Assembly: GCF_037095755.1 (NCBI RefSeq)
Contig: NZ_JBAWKJ010000002.1
Span: forward strand, 1,261,748-1,325,747
Direction of reading: 5' to 3'
Source: Sphingopyxis sp. CCNWLW2
GTDB taxonomy: Bacteria; Pseudomonadota; Alphaproteobacteria; Sphingomonadales; Sphingomonadaceae
DNA length: 64,000 nucleotides
Shown one piece after another: positions 46,295-54,146 of this stretch (the stretch's first letter is position 1; the number at the start of each line of letters is the position of its first letter). The notes under the pieces were generated by a model. It worked only from the letters and a program-made list of their open reading frames with translations, had not been told where the DNA came from and did not search any database. The translations under genes were made by a program, and so were the position numbers.

Positions 46295-46816
46295 TCATGC
46301 CGAAGCCAAAGCAGGCGCGGCGCGTTCAGCCTCGACCGCCTCGATCATCATCGAAAGCGCCGCTACTATGGCGTGATCGAGCACGGCTTCACGTCCGATG
46401 TCGCCGAAATGACATTCTTGTCCGCAGCGCCGACCATCACGCGCGTGGCAGGCGAGATAGACCAGCCCAACTTCTTCCTCTTCCTCCTGCGGGCCGCAAA
46501 AGCCGGTCAGCGAAATGGCGAAATCGGCGTGACTGTTCGCGAGCGCGCCAGCGGCCATGGCCTCGGCGACCTCGCGGTTGACCGCATCGCAGCGCTCTGC
46601 GTCCGAGCGGTCAACGCCCAGTTGCTCGCATTTGGCATCGATCGAATAGACGACGAAGCCGCGCTCGAGATGCGAACCCAGGTCGACGTCTCGCGCCATA
46701 AGGGCGGCCAGTTGGCCGCCCGTACAGCTTTCGGCGGTCGCCCAGCGAAGCGCGCTCCCGCGGAGTGCCTCCGCCAGGCGGCGCACATGCATCGCGATGC
46801 CGCGCTGCGCCGACAT
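46295..46816 (-). CDS. CinA-type amidohydrolase (nicotinamide-nucleotide amidase-like)
   Basis: A 173-residue CinA C-terminal domain protein. Hallmarks are the ATAESCTGGQLAALMA motif with the catalytic Ser, VVYSIDAKCEQLGV in place of the VSY-KMLGV motif, and ISLTGFCGP. It hydrolyses NMN to nicotinate mononucleotide and recycles NAD by-products after DNA ligation, which fits the repair neighbourhood. Several insertions (QEEEEEVG) differ from the common form. It reads leftward, convergent with AlkB. Confidence 0.82.
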   Translation of the reverse strand: MSAQRGIAMHVRRLAEALRGSALRWATAESCTGGQLAALMARDVDLGSHLERGFVVYSIDAKCEQLGVDRSDAERCDAVNREVAEAMAAGALANSHADFAISLTGFCGPQEEEEEVGLVYLACHARDGRRCGQECHFGDIGREAVLDHAIVAALSMMIEAVEAERAAPALASA

Positions 46817-46823
46817 GTCAGCG

Positions 46824-47318
46824 TTACATCGTGGTTGTTTCGGCGGGCGGCAGCCCAGCGGTTTCGGCCTGCGCCTTCAGCTCTTCCTTGCGGGCGAGCA
46901 TCTTCTCGCCGAGCGCATCAAGATCGACGTCGGCGGCACGCGCTTGCTGGAACATGTTGTCGTGCTGCTTCTCTTCTTCCTTCACATGATGCTCGATCTC
47001 TTCCTTCAGCACGGTGACCTTGGAATCGAAAAATTCGTCATCGGGGCTCGATGCGACGATCTCGTTGATCAGAATCTTCGCGCCGTCATGCTCGACATAG
47101 GCTTCCTTGAGCAGGTCGTCGTCGATCTTGCCCTTGAGCGCCGGGTAGAAGACCTCTTCCTCGATCTGCGCATGGATTTTGAGTTCGGTGCAGATCTGGT
47201 CGGCAAGCTTGCCCTTGGCGCTGCTGCCGTTCGCCTTGTCGAACTCGGCAAACAATTTCTCGACGGTGCGATGATCGGCCGCGAGAATATGGGTCGCGTC
47301 GGTGTCGATCGGTTTCAT
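46824..47318 (-). CDS. Hemerythrin-domain protein
   Basis: A 164-residue four-helix protein with hemerythrin HHE iron ligands: H in ILAADHRTVEKLF, H and E in ELKIHAQIEEEVFYPAL, H in YVEHDGAKILI, and a final HHVKEEEKQHDNMF. It binds a di-iron site and may sense or bind O2, NO or peroxide. The ATG at 47318 is chosen because the upstream sequence is not conserved. A GCAAC-N16-CGTT promoter precedes it, suggesting general-stress induction. It is separate from the HHE-free neighbours of unknown function. Confidence 0.88.
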   Translation of the reverse strand: MKPIDTDATHILAADHRTVEKLFAEFDKANGSSAKGKLADQICTELKIHAQIEEEVFYPALKGKIDDDLLKEAYVEHDGAKILINEIVASSPDDEFFDSKVTVLKEEIEHHVKEEEKQHDNMFQQARAADVDLDALGEKMLARKEELKAQAETAGLPPAETTTM

Positions 47319-47358
47319 CTCAGTCTCCTCATGTTGCTCTCCCCGCCGACAGGAAGGC

Positions 47359-47383
47359 AACGGTGGAGACAGGTGAAAGTTGC
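47359..47383 (-). promoter_or_regulatory. EcfG-like promoter before hemerythrin gene
   Basis: On the minus strand, GCAAC-N16-CGTT, close to the EcfG consensus GGAAC-N16/17-CGTT. It lies 41 bases upstream of the hemerythrin ATG. The same GCAAC-N16-CGTT pattern, including the spacing, occurs before the DUF3606 gene at 48204. Confidence 0.6.
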
Positions 47384-47454
47384 GGCCCCGATCAGCGCGC
47401 GCCACCCATTGATCGATCCGCCGCCGCGCCGGGAAGCAGCGCAAAACCGGGCGG

Positions 47455-47694
47455 TCAGCGTCCGCCGGCGCCTTCGCGGCCGGCGCGCGTGTCCTGTTCC
47501 TCGCCCACGCGCGTACCGCTTTCGGGATTATAGTTTGCCGGGATGCTGCCGCCGCTGTCGGGATCGCGCTTCGGATCGCGATCGAACGTATCGCTCGGGC
47601 GCCGCGCCGAGCCCTTCGGCTGGTTTTCGGTCGGTATGTTGGGATTGCGGGTTTTCTCGGTCGGCACGTCGCGGACTTTGCGATCGTCGGTCAT
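47455..47694 (-). CDS. Hydrophilic disordered hypothetical protein
   Basis: A 79-residue highly charged protein (MTDDRKVRDVPTEKTRNPNI, then Pro/Asp/Gly-rich to the end, EEQDTRAGREGAGGR). It is almost surely disordered and resembles small stress-induced proteins of sphingomonads. It has an AAGGAGGT-like site upstream (AGGAGGTATC). It follows the 47725 gene on the same strand by 30 bases and is probably co-transcribed. No function can be assigned. Confidence 0.6.
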   Translation of the reverse strand: MTDDRKVRDVPTEKTRNPNIPTENQPKGSARRPSDTFDRDPKRDPDSGGSIPANYNPESGTRVGEEQDTRAGREGAGGR

Positions 47695-47724
47695 GATACC
47701 TCCTTCTGCGGCAGCTGCCGCCGT

Positions 47725-47997
47725 TCATGCATCCGAGATCGTCTCGTCCTCGATCGCGGCGTGGATCATCCGGTCCCAGATATCGGCATCGCCGACCGCG
47801 AGCATGGCCGCGCTCGGCTCGCGCAACGTCCGCAGCACGGCGAGCGCGGCGGCGCTATATTCCGGCCAGAGCGCGTCGACCGCGTCGCCCGCCGAGGCCA
47901 TGTCGCCTTCGGCATTCTTGCTGAGAGCATGGCCCGCGAGCGCGCGCGACACGCGTTCGACAGGCGACGTGAGCGCCCGATCGAGCTCCTGGGCCAT
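47725..47997 (-). CDS. Hypothetical protein, stress operon
   Basis: About 90 residues, MAQELDRALTSPVERVSRAL and onward, predicted helical and acidic (AVGDADIWDRMIHAAIEDE). The ATG at 47997 overlaps the stop of the DUF3606 gene (TGATG); a GTG one codon upstream is the alternative start. Not a family I recognise. It is between DUF3606 and the disordered protein gene, so the three probably form one operon under the EcfG-like promoter. Confidence 0.62.
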   Translation of the reverse strand: MAQELDRALTSPVERVSRALAGHALSKNAEGDMASAGDAVDALWPEYSAAALAVLRTLREPSAAMLAVGDADIWDRMIHAAIEDETISDA

Positions 47998-48176
47998 CAC
48001 TTGGCCTTCAGATAGTCGCGGACCTTGTCGGCACTGTTGCCGACGGCATCGACTGCTTCGCGCAGTTCGGCCTCGCTGACGCCAAGGCTGGCCGACCAGT
48101 CGCGCACTTCATAATCTTCGCTGAGGCTGATCCGATCGCGATCGGGCGAGCCCACGCTTTTCTTGTCGTCTGCCAT
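47997..48176 (-). CDS. DUF3606 protein
   Basis: A 59-residue DUF3606 protein. The characteristic order is SPDRDRISLSEDYEVRDWSA, then LGVSEAELREAVDAVGNSAD, ending VRDYLKAK. The N-terminal ATG at 48176 is chosen; a preceding frame exists but is not conserved. DUF3606 proteins are small, widespread in alphaproteobacteria, and stress-induced in some, with no known biochemical role. It is the first gene of a stress operon with an EcfG-like promoter directly upstream. Confidence 0.8.
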   Translation of the reverse strand: MADDKKSVGSPDRDRISLSEDYEVRDWSASLGVSEAELREAVDAVGNSADKVRDYLKAK

Positions 48177-48203
48177 GGCAACCTCCTTATGTCCTTCACG
48201 ACC

Positions 48204-48228
48204 AACGTCCGCTGACCGCGCGAGTTGC
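48204..48228 (-). promoter_or_regulatory. EcfG-like promoter before DUF3606 operon
   Basis: Minus-strand GCAAC-N16-CGTT, 28 bases upstream of the DUF3606 ATG. It has the same spacing and sequence as the site before the hemerythrin gene, so it is likely a shared general-stress promoter. Confidence 0.6.
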
Positions 48229-48276
48229 ACCGGGAGCGATCGCGGAACGAAAGGCTGGAAATCGCGTCTATTCGGC

Positions 48277-48870
48277 ATGGCCGACCCGACCGTCACCGCG
48301 CTTCGCGAAGCCGCAAGTCACCGCGGCTTCCGTCTTGTCGCGTCACGCAAGCGCACGCCCGGAACCGGCGACTATGGCAAGTTCGGGCTGACCGACGGCA
48401 AGGGCAAGCCCCTGCTCGGCGTCGGTGACAACGGGCTTACCGCGAGCGCAAGTGAGATCGAGGACTATCTGCGCGGCGGCGAACTCGCGACCTGGAAAAA
48501 ATCGGCGGCGGTCGCGCCCAATGCGCCGCGCGAAGCCAAACGCGCCGCGAGCCAGAAGGCGCCGGAACCGACGCCGCGTCCTGCCTCAGCCAAAGCCGGG
48601 TCTGGGCCAGACAAGAAGCCTCCCGACAAGCCAGCTCGCGCCCCGAGCAAAGGGGCCGCTCCGAAGAAGAGCAGCGAACCCCGCTGCTTCGCATTCGCAA
48701 GGCCACCCCGTCGGACACCGCCGCGATCACCAAACTCCTCACTAGCCCGAGCCGGGCGGCGAAGCAGGCCGCCGCGATCGCGGAGCGCATCATGCAGTTC
48801 GGCAAGCCGGGCAACGGCCTGTTGGTCGCGGAGCGGGACAAGCCGATTGCATGCCTCGCCTGGACCTTGA
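48277..48870 (+). CDS. N-terminal domain of an apparently frameshifted GNAT fusion
   Basis: The ATG at 48277 opens a frame whose first 75 residues (MADPTVTALREAASHRGFRL, then FGLTDGKGKPLLGVGDNGLT and IEDYLRGGELATW) look like a real small domain I cannot name. An Ala/Lys/Pro linker (about 76-137) follows. Beyond about 48680 this frame turns into Arg/Ser-rich sequence unlike protein, while the frame shifted by one base encodes a GNAT domain. The domain and the GNAT were probably one protein broken by a one-base deletion or a two-base insertion between about 48640 and 48690, or a sequencing error. Confidence 0.55.
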   Translation: MADPTVTALREAASHRGFRLVASRKRTPGTGDYGKFGLTDGKGKPLLGVGDNGLTASASEIEDYLRGGELATWKKSAAVAPNAPREAKRAASQKAPEPTPRPASAKAGSGPDKKPPDKPARAPSKGAAPKKSSEPRCFAFARPPRRTPPRSPNSSLARAGRRSRPPRSRSASCSSASRATACWSRSGTSRLHASPGP

Positions 48871-49115
48871 CCCCCGCCCTCCATCGCCCCCTTTCCGGCC
48901 GCATCGCGACGATCATCGTCGACGAGAAGCACCGCCGCGAGGGTGTCGGCCGCGCGCTGATCGAGGCTGCGGCCGCGCTCATGGCCAAGGCCGGATGCGA
49001 AAGCGTCGAAGCGATGAGCGACATCGACATCCGCAGCGCGCATGGCTTCTTCCGCAAACTGGGCTTCGCGGAAACCAGCTACCGCTTCGCCAGATCGATC
49101 GCGGCAGCACGATGA
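48792..49115 (+). CDS. GNAT-family acetyltransferase domain (3' part of a frameshifted fusion)
   Basis: 107 residues from the ATG at 48792, ending SYRFARSIAAAR. The frame is open upstream to about 48660 and there encodes LLRIRKATPSDTAAITKLLT, a typical GNAT start, so the domain really begins near 48684 without its own start. The acetyl-CoA motif is RGEGVGRALIEAA-like (DEKHRREGVGRALIEAAAAL), followed by GCESVEAMSDIDIRSAHGFF and the GFAE segment. Acceptor unknown. The TGA overlaps the ATG of the ExoIII gene. Confidence 0.65.
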   Translation: MQFGKPGNGLLVAERDKPIACLAWTLTPALHRPLSGRIATIIVDEKHRREGVGRALIEAAAALMAKAGCESVEAMSDIDIRSAHGFFRKLGFAETSYRFARSIAAAR

Positions 49116-49915
49116 AGATCGCGACCTATAATGTGAACGGGATCGGCGGCCGCTTACCCGTGTTGCTCAAATGGCTGGCGCTGGCCAAGCCCGACATCGT
49201 CGTCTTACAGGAATTAAAAGCGCCGCAAGAGGCGTTTCCCGAGACCGCGATTGAGGCCGCCGGCTATCAGTCGATCTGGCACGGCCAGAGCCGCTGGAAC
49301 GGCGTCGCGCTGCTAAGCCGTGTCGGCGAGATCCACGAGACGCGTCGCGGCCTGCCCGGCGATCCGAGTGACGAACAGAGCCGCTATATCGAAGCGGCGG
49401 TCGACGGCGTGCTGATCGCCGGCCTATATCTTCCCAACGGCAATCCCCGTCCCGGACCCAAGTTCGCTTACAAGATGGCGTGGATGGCGCGCCTTCACGC
49501 CCATCTCGCAACGCTCGTCGATCTCAAAGCGCCGGTCGTCGTGCTCGGCGACTTCAACGTCATTCCGACCGACGAGGATGTTTATAAGCCCGAGCGCTGG
49601 AAGAATGACGCGCTCTTCGCGCCCGAGGCCAAGGCCGCCTATCAACATCTGCTCGACCAAGGCTGGACCGATGCAATCCGTCACCTTCACCCAAAGGAGA
49701 CGATCTACACCTTCTGGCATTATTGGCGGAATTCGTTCGAGCGCAACGCCGGCATCCGCATCGATCATTTGCTTCTGAACAAGGCTGCCAAGAAACGGTT
49801 GAAGGCCGCCCAAGTCGACCTGCGCCCGCGAGGCTGGGAAAAGACGAGCGACCATACGCCGGTCTGGATCGAGCTTGGCGAACCCGCGAAACGGAAGCCA
49901 AAGGCGCCATCATGA
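49112..49915 (+). CDS. xthA: Exodeoxyribonuclease III (ExoIII/XthA-type AP endonuclease)
   Basis: A 267-residue EEP-superfamily nuclease. The start MKIATYNVNGIGGRLPVLLK is the family opening, with VLQELKAPQEAFP (catalytic Glu), NGVALLSR, the VVLGDFNVIPTDEDVY motif (Asp and Asn) and the C-terminal KTSDHTPVWIEL (Asp-His pair). It removes 3'-blocking groups and nicks at abasic sites. The ATG overlaps the GNAT gene stop (ATGA). Together with the SRAP, AlkB and CinA genes it completes a base-damage repair neighbourhood. The ExoIII-like name is the best match; exact subtype (XthA or ExoA) is not fixed. Confidence 0.92.
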   Translation: MKIATYNVNGIGGRLPVLLKWLALAKPDIVVLQELKAPQEAFPETAIEAAGYQSIWHGQSRWNGVALLSRVGEIHETRRGLPGDPSDEQSRYIEAAVDGVLIAGLYLPNGNPRPGPKFAYKMAWMARLHAHLATLVDLKAPVVVLGDFNVIPTDEDVYKPERWKNDALFAPEAKAAYQHLLDQGWTDAIRHLHPKETIYTFWHYWRNSFERNAGIRIDHLLLNKAAKKRLKAAQVDLRPRGWEKTSDHTPVWIELGEPAKRKPKAPS

Positions 49916-50415
49916 TCGAACCCGAGACCTTCATTCTCTACGAAAAAGGCTGGTGCCCGAACAACGCGCGCCTGCCCGTCCTCCTATATCGCGGCGCGGT
50001 CAAAGCTGAAGGCAAGACGGCCGCCGAACGCTTCGAGCAGCTCTTCGCCGACCATGGCTGGCCCCCGCAGTGGCGCGACACGATCTTCGATTATCATCAT
50101 TATCATTCGACAGCGCACGAGGCGCTGGGCGTTTTCGCGGGCTTCGCGACGCTGATGCTCGGCGGACCCGGAGGCCGCATGGTCGAAGTCCAGGCTGGCG
50201 ACGCGCTCGTCCTGCCGGTCGGCACCGGCCATTGCCGCATCGCGGCGAGCGAGGATTTTGAGGTCGTCGGCGCCTATCCGCGGAGGATGGAGTGGCACAT
50301 TTGCACCGAGGCACCCGGCCCTGAGGCTCGCACGCGCATGCGAAACCTACCCGCGCCCCGCAGCGATCCCGTCACCGGTCGTCCCGGCTTTTTCGAAGCG
50401 CCGACCAACGACTGA
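49912..50415 (+). CDS. YjlB-type cupin protein
   Basis: A 167-residue cupin of the YjlB group. The first motif HYHSTAHEALGVFAGFATLM carries the metal-binding histidines, and the second, VQAGDALVLPVGTGHCRIA, ends in the third. It also has a N-terminal segment, MIEPETFILYEKGWCPNNAR, typical of the group. Activity unknown. The ATG overlaps the ExoIII stop (ATGA), so the gene is part of the repair operon. Its 3' end overlaps the minus-strand 50347 gene by 69 bases. Confidence 0.82.
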   Translation: MIEPETFILYEKGWCPNNARLPVLLYRGAVKAEGKTAAERFEQLFADHGWPPQWRDTIFDYHHYHSTAHEALGVFAGFATLMLGGPGGRMVEVQAGDALVLPVGTGHCRIAASEDFEVVGAYPRRMEWHICTEAPGPEARTRMRNLPAPRSDPVTGRPGFFEAPTND

Positions 50416-50622
50416 GGCGACACCGCATGGCGGCACCATCCACAGGTGGGGCGCCTTCGCCGACATTTCGGCGAGCAAGTTGCCGCCATCCCACAGTTCG
50501 ATGTCCGCGTCGCCGCTGCGTCCGTCGGCGAGATAGCGCGCGTGGTCGCGATCGTCGGCGTCGAGCTCGACGCGCTCGGGCGCGGCGCCGGGCGATTTGA
50601 TCAAGAGATAGAAGCGGGCCAT
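50347..50622 (-). CDS. Hypothetical protein with a DUF6894-like N-terminus
   Basis: A 91-residue reading starting MARFYLLIKSPGAAPERVEL. The pattern of a short aromatic strand, an Asp-rich middle (DADDRDHARYLADGRSGDAD) and a WDGGNLL segment resembles small sphingomonad proteins of the DUF6894 kind. The last 23 codons overlap the cupin gene on the opposite strand, which is unusual, so the C-terminus may not be functional. The ATG at 50622 is preferred over an upstream one at 50763. Confidence is moderate. Confidence 0.5.
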   Translation of the reverse strand: MARFYLLIKSPGAAPERVELDADDRDHARYLADGRSGDADIELWDGGNLLAEMSAKAPHLWMVPPCGVASVVGRRFEKAGTTGDGIAAGRG

Positions 50623-51206
50623 GCTCCTTGTCAGTTGCGACCGGGGCTGCCCCGCCGCGATTGGACCCGCGAACCTTGCGGCAGCGAGATTGATATTATG
50701 TAAAATCGGCCCCGCATTCAACCCGGTGCACCCGTCCACATCGCAGGTGGACGCAAGAAACAAAAAAGGTTCACCCCCGGCAAAGACCGCAGGAACAAAG
50801 GCGGGGGCATAGGCGTTTCACTAACCTGTCCAGACGAAAGGATGGTCAGATTTAAGTCCTGTCTTCGGACGGATATTAGGTAAGCCCCTCCGCAGAGATG
50901 CGGTGGGGCTTACCGCATTCGGCCTCCCCAATATCAATGTCGCCGGCTCGGAGAGCCCGAACAAACGCACTCTTGGCAGGCCCGCAGCCGGACGGCGTGC
51001 GATGCGCGCCAGTGCCTAGCGAGCCGAGTGCGCCGCGCGGCCCACCATCAGCGCGACCCCTGGCCGAACCTGCCGAGGCCATAGTGCGCCCATCAGATGC
51101 TGCGCTCAATTGCTAATCGTGGCCGAAAGCTGTCGCTTTGCGTCAGTAATAGCTCGAAAGCGGCCGCCGCCCATTTCTGAGCTTGGCCCCGACTTCTGAC
51201 GCCTCG
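50623..51206. other. Gene-poor intergenic region of 584 bases
   Basis: Between the small hypothetical gene and the FixJ gene I see no supported protein or RNA gene. Two opposed short frames at about 50876-51116 look non-coding. Two hairpins stand out: CGTCCAC/GTGGACG at 50733-50753 and the long palindrome at 50879-50914. The remainder probably includes promoters or an unrecognised small RNA. Confidence 0.4.
50879..50914. repeat. 36-base inverted repeat (GGTAAGCCCC...)
   Basis: GGTAAGCCCCTCCGCA is followed by GAGA and then TGCGGTGGGGCTTACC, an almost perfect hairpin of about 16 bp. No T-run follows on either strand, so it is not an intrinsic terminator. It may be a fragment of an extragenic repeat or a small-RNA stem. 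Confidence 0.55.
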
Positions 51207-51818
51207 TCATCCAAGCTGCGCAATCGTTGCCATGCGAACCAGGTCCGACAGGGTCTTGGCGTGCATTTTCATCATCGCATTTGCGCGATAGACTTCGACG
51301 GTTCGCGCACTGATTCCCAAGTCGTAAGCGATCGCCTTGTTGGCCTTGCCCTCCACGAGCGCCTCCATCACTTCCCGCTCGCGAGCAGACAATGACGCGA
51401 TCCGTTCCGTTAATTGCTGCTTCTGCGCCCGCCCGTCAGCGGTGCCCGACAGATCGCTGATCGCTTTACGGATCGCCGACATAATCAGTTCGTCGTCGAA
51501 CGGCTTTTCGATGAAGTCGGCGGCGCCCGCTTTCATCGCTTGGATCGCAAGCGGCACGTCAGCGTGTCCGGTCATCACAATTACCGGAATCTCCCCGCCA
51601 CGCCCCCGAAGCGTCGCCAGCAGTTCGATGCCGTTGGTCCCCGGCATGCGGACGTCGGTGACGAGGCATGCGCCATCGAGGGGAGGCGAAGCCGCGAGGA
51701 AGGCGTCGGCCGACGCGAAACCGCGAACGCGAAGACCCGCACAATCGAGCAGGAACTCCAGCGATCCGCGTGCGCTGTCGTCGTCATCGATGATGTAGAC
51801 GATGGGATCACTCGCCAC
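51207..51818 (-). CDS. fixJ: FixJ-type response regulator
   Basis: A 203-residue FixJ-family regulator. The receiver domain has the acidic pair DDDD at 11-14, the phospho-accepting Asp55 (VTDVRMPG), Thr83 and Lys105 (FIEKPFDD). The C-terminal LuxR-type helix-turn-helix reads [20 protein letters not shown] then [20 protein letters not shown]. It is the cognate partner of the FixL-type kinase, whose gene overlaps its start by 11 bases. In rhizobia FixJ activates fixK and respiratory genes at low oxygen. Here the nearest targets are the divergent oxidase and globin genes. Confidence 0.92.
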   Translation of the reverse strand: MASDPIVYIIDDDDSARGSLEFLLDCAGLRVRGFASADAFLAASPPLDGACLVTDVRMPGTNGIELLATLRGRGGEIPVIVMTGHADVPLAIQAMKAGAADFIEKPFDDELIMSAIRKAISDLSGTADGRAQKQQLTERIASLSAREREVMEALVEGKANKAIAYDLGISARTVEVYRANAMMKMHAKTLSDLVRMATIAQLG

Positions 51819-53352
51819 CTTCCAGCTCCTTCCTGTTCACAGTCTGCAGCGTAAAGCTGAAACGCGCGCCGACTGGCTCTGCCCCTTCGGCCCAAATCCT
51901 GCCGCCGTGCGCCTCGATGATCGTACGCGAAATCGACAGACCCACGCCCATACCGGTGCGCTTGGTCGTGATGAAGGGCTGAAACAGCCGATCCGCGATT
52001 TCGGGATCGATGCCCGGCCCATTGTCGGTCACGCTGACCTTCGCCACGTCCCCGTCCGGTTCAATGCGGACTTCAAGTTCTCTGGACGGACCGTCGAACG
52101 CAGCCAGCGAATCCACGCCATTGCGCACGAGATTAAGCACCACCTGCTGGACCTGAACCCGGTCGACAAGCACGAGATCGACGGCGGGATCGAATGCAAA
52201 ATGGACGCGAATGCCGTGCTCCTTTGCGCCAACAAGCGCGAGGGCGCTTGCCTCTTCGACGAGCTTCGGCAGGCTTTCGACGCTGCGCTCGGTCTCCCCA
52301 CGCGCAACGAAGTCGCGCAGACGCCGAATGATGTCACCGGCGCGGAGGGCCTCGACCGACGCGCGCTCGACCGCTTCGGCAACGCGCTCGTGCGGGACGA
52401 CGTCGCGCTCAAGCAGCATCCGGCTGCCTTTCAGGTAATTGGTGATCGCGGAGAGGGGCTGATTGATCTCGTGCGCGAGCGCGGAGGCCATTTCGCCGAG
52501 GCTGGTGAACCGCGACACGTGCACAAGTTCATTTTGCAGTTCCTGCAGCCGCGCCTCGGCCTCCTGGCGTTCGGTCAGGTCGCGAATGAATCCGGTGAAA
52601 TGGCGCTCGCCGGCAGCATGCATCTCTCCGACGGCGAGTTCCATCGGGAAGGTCGAGCCATCGCGGCGCTGGCCGACGACCACCCGCCCGTTGCCGATAA
52701 TGCGCTTTTCCCCGGTCCGGTAATAGCGGGCGAGATAATCATCGTGCCCGCTGCGATAGGGTTCGGGCATGAGCATGCTCACATTGCGGCCGATCACGTC
52801 GCGGGCGGCCCAGCCGAACATGCGCTCGGCGGCGGAACTGAAATCGCGGATCAGTCCCTTCTCGTCGATCACGACCATGGCATCGGGAACCGTTTCGAGG
52901 ATCGAGCGCAGGTGCGCCTCGCGCCGCGCGAGGCGCGAGGCGGCGGCTTCGGTCTCGATGCGGGCGTGCTGGAACCATTCGCCTCCGGTCGCGATCGCGA
53001 GCGCTATGACCACGAAGGCACCGGCGGCAATGAGACTGCCGTTTTCAATCGGCCCGGCCTGCGCATCGCACCACAGCCCCGCCGCCGCGCCAGTGAAGGC
53101 GGCGAGCGTGCCGGCGCGAACACCCGACAAAGCCCCCGCGACTACCACGCCCGGTACGAAGAAGATGAATGTGGCCCTTGCGCCGAGCGCCTCGGCGAAC
53201 ATCAGGCGAACGCCAATGCCGGCGGCGATGAAGAGCAGCGCAATGCCGAAGGCAGCCGGCGCCGAGAGGCGCGGCAGGAAGCGGCTCGCGAAGGAAGCGC
53301 GCGGCACCTCCGGTAAATCCCCTAGGGGAGGTGCGGTAGGGACATCATCCAA
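51808..53352 (-). CDS. fixL: FixL-type heme-PAS oxygen-sensor histidine kinase
   Basis: A membrane sensor kinase of about 514 residues. About four membrane segments lie between residues 30 and 123. The PAS domain (about 145-262) matches Fix[21 protein letters not shown] then [10 protein letters not shown], with H203 equal to the heme-ligand His, and [20 protein letters not shown] with R223 equal to the oxygen-sensing Arg. The HisKA motif has phospho-accepting H294 in [10 protein letters not shown], and the ATPase has DNGPGID and [10 protein letters not shown]. It should autophosphorylate when oxygen, or NO/CO, leaves the heme and pass phosphate to FixJ. The start codon is TTG at 53352; a GTG at 53307 is possible. 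Confidence 0.92.
   Translation of the reverse strand: MDDVPTAPPLGDLPEVPRASFASRFLPRLSAPAAFGIALLFIAAGIGVRLMFAEALGARATFIFFVPGVVVAGALSGVRAGTLAAFTGAAAGLWCDAQAGPIENGSLIAAGAFVVIALAIATGGEWFQHARIETEAAASRLARREAHLRSILETVPDAMVVIDEKGLIRDFSSAAERMFGWAARDVIGRNVSMLMPEPYRSGHDDYLARYYRTGEKRIIGNGRVVVGQRRDGSTFPMELAVGEMHAAGERHFTGFIRDLTERQEAEARLQELQNELVHVSRFTSLGEMASALAHEINQPLSAITNYLKGSRMLLERDVVPHERVAEAVERASVEALRAGDIIRRLRDFVARGETERSVESLPKLVEEASALALVGAKEHGIRVHFAFDPAVDLVLVDRVQVQQVVLNLVRNGVDSLAAFDGPSRELEVRIEPDGDVAKVSVTDNGPGIDPEIADRLFQPFITTKRTGMGVGLSISRTIIEAHGGRIWAEGAEPVGARFSFTLQTVNRKELEGGE
53304..53334. promoter_or_regulatory. Nested inverted repeat at fixL 5' end (TCCCCTAGGGGA core)
   Basis: The perfect 12-bp palindrome TCCCCTAGGGGA (53318-53329) sits inside a wider repeat, GCACCTCC (53304-53311) and GGAGGTGC (53327-53334). 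It lies 98 bases upstream of the AOX start and inside the first 16 codons of fixL if fixL starts at the TTG, or just upstream of the start if fixL begins at the GTG at 53307. A FixJ-type or other dimeric regulator could bind it. Confidence 0.42.
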
Positions 53353-53431
53353 ATTTCCGCGCTCCCAAGTTCATTCTAACCAGTCTCCATCGACGGCAAA
53401 CTGAAGAGGCCGTCCAAACGGAGACCCCGCC

Positions 53432-54121
53432 ATGACCGCACCTTTCATCGATCTTAGCGTTCACCACAAGCCCGCTGGCCTGTCCGACCGTGTCGCCTTC
53501 GGCTTTACCAAGGCGCTTCGTTGGAGCGCCGACACCTTCTTTGCCGAACGTTATGGTCACCGTGCCGTCGTGCTCGAAACCGTCGCTGCAGTGCCCGGCA
53601 TGGTCGGTGCGACGATCAATCACCTCGCCTGCCTGCGCCGGATGTGCGACGATAAAGGCTGGATCAAGACGCTGATGGACGAAGCCGAAAATGAACGCAT
53701 GCATCTCATGACGTTCATCGAAATCTCGAAGCCGACCTGGTTTGAGCGCGCGGTAATTATCGGCGTTCAATGGATCTTCTATATCTGCTTCTTCGCGCTC
53801 TACCTGGTGAGCTCCAAGACTGCGCACCGCGTCGTCGGCTATTTCGAGGAAGAGGCGGTGATCAGCTATACCCACTATCTCGCCGAGATCGACGAGGGCC
53901 GCAGCGCTAACGTCCCGGCACCCGAGATCGCCAAAAGCTACTGGGGTCTGCCCGCGGATGCAACGCTCCGCGACGTTGTTCTCGTCGTCCGCGCCGACGA
54001 AGCGCATCATCGCGACGTCAATCATGGCTTCGCCAACGAACTTGCGGGCTTGCCCGTGGGTCCCGTCGCCGAATGTCCGCCGCACGTCACGCTCGAGCCG
54101 AACTGGAAGCGGGCTGCCTGA
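53432..54121 (+). CDS. aox: Alternative oxidase (AOX), cyanide-insensitive ubiquinol oxidase
   Basis: A 229-residue alternative oxidase that oxidises ubiquinol and reduces O2 to water without proton pumping. The di-iron ligands are all present: E49 (LETVAAVPG), E88 and H91 (NERMHLMTF), the EEEA cluster at 139-141, and E190/H193 ([12 protein letters not shown]). Two hydrophobic stretches bind the membrane surface; [16 protein letters not shown] (112-126) is the longest. AOX is rare in bacteria but known from Novosphingobium and Vibrio. It resists NO and cyanide. It is divergent from the FixL/FixJ pair, 79 bases away, and is followed by globin genes, which suggests control by that sensor. Confidence 0.95.
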   Translation: MTAPFIDLSVHHKPAGLSDRVAFGFTKALRWSADTFFAERYGHRAVVLETVAAVPGMVGATINHLACLRRMCDDKGWIKTLMDEAENERMHLMTFIEISKPTWFERAVIIGVQWIFYICFFALYLVSSKTAHRVVGYFEEEAVISYTHYLAEIDEGRSANVPAPEIAKSYWGLPADATLRDVVLVVRADEAHHRDVNHGFANELAGLPVGPVAECPPHVTLEPNWKRAA

Positions 54122-54146
54122 CGATAACGAGAACAGGAGAATGCGC

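Noticed and set aside
50876..51116. Two opposed short frames in the gap before fixJ
   Set aside because: Both are Pro/Ala/Arg-rich with no ribosome site or conserved pattern, and they mirror each other.
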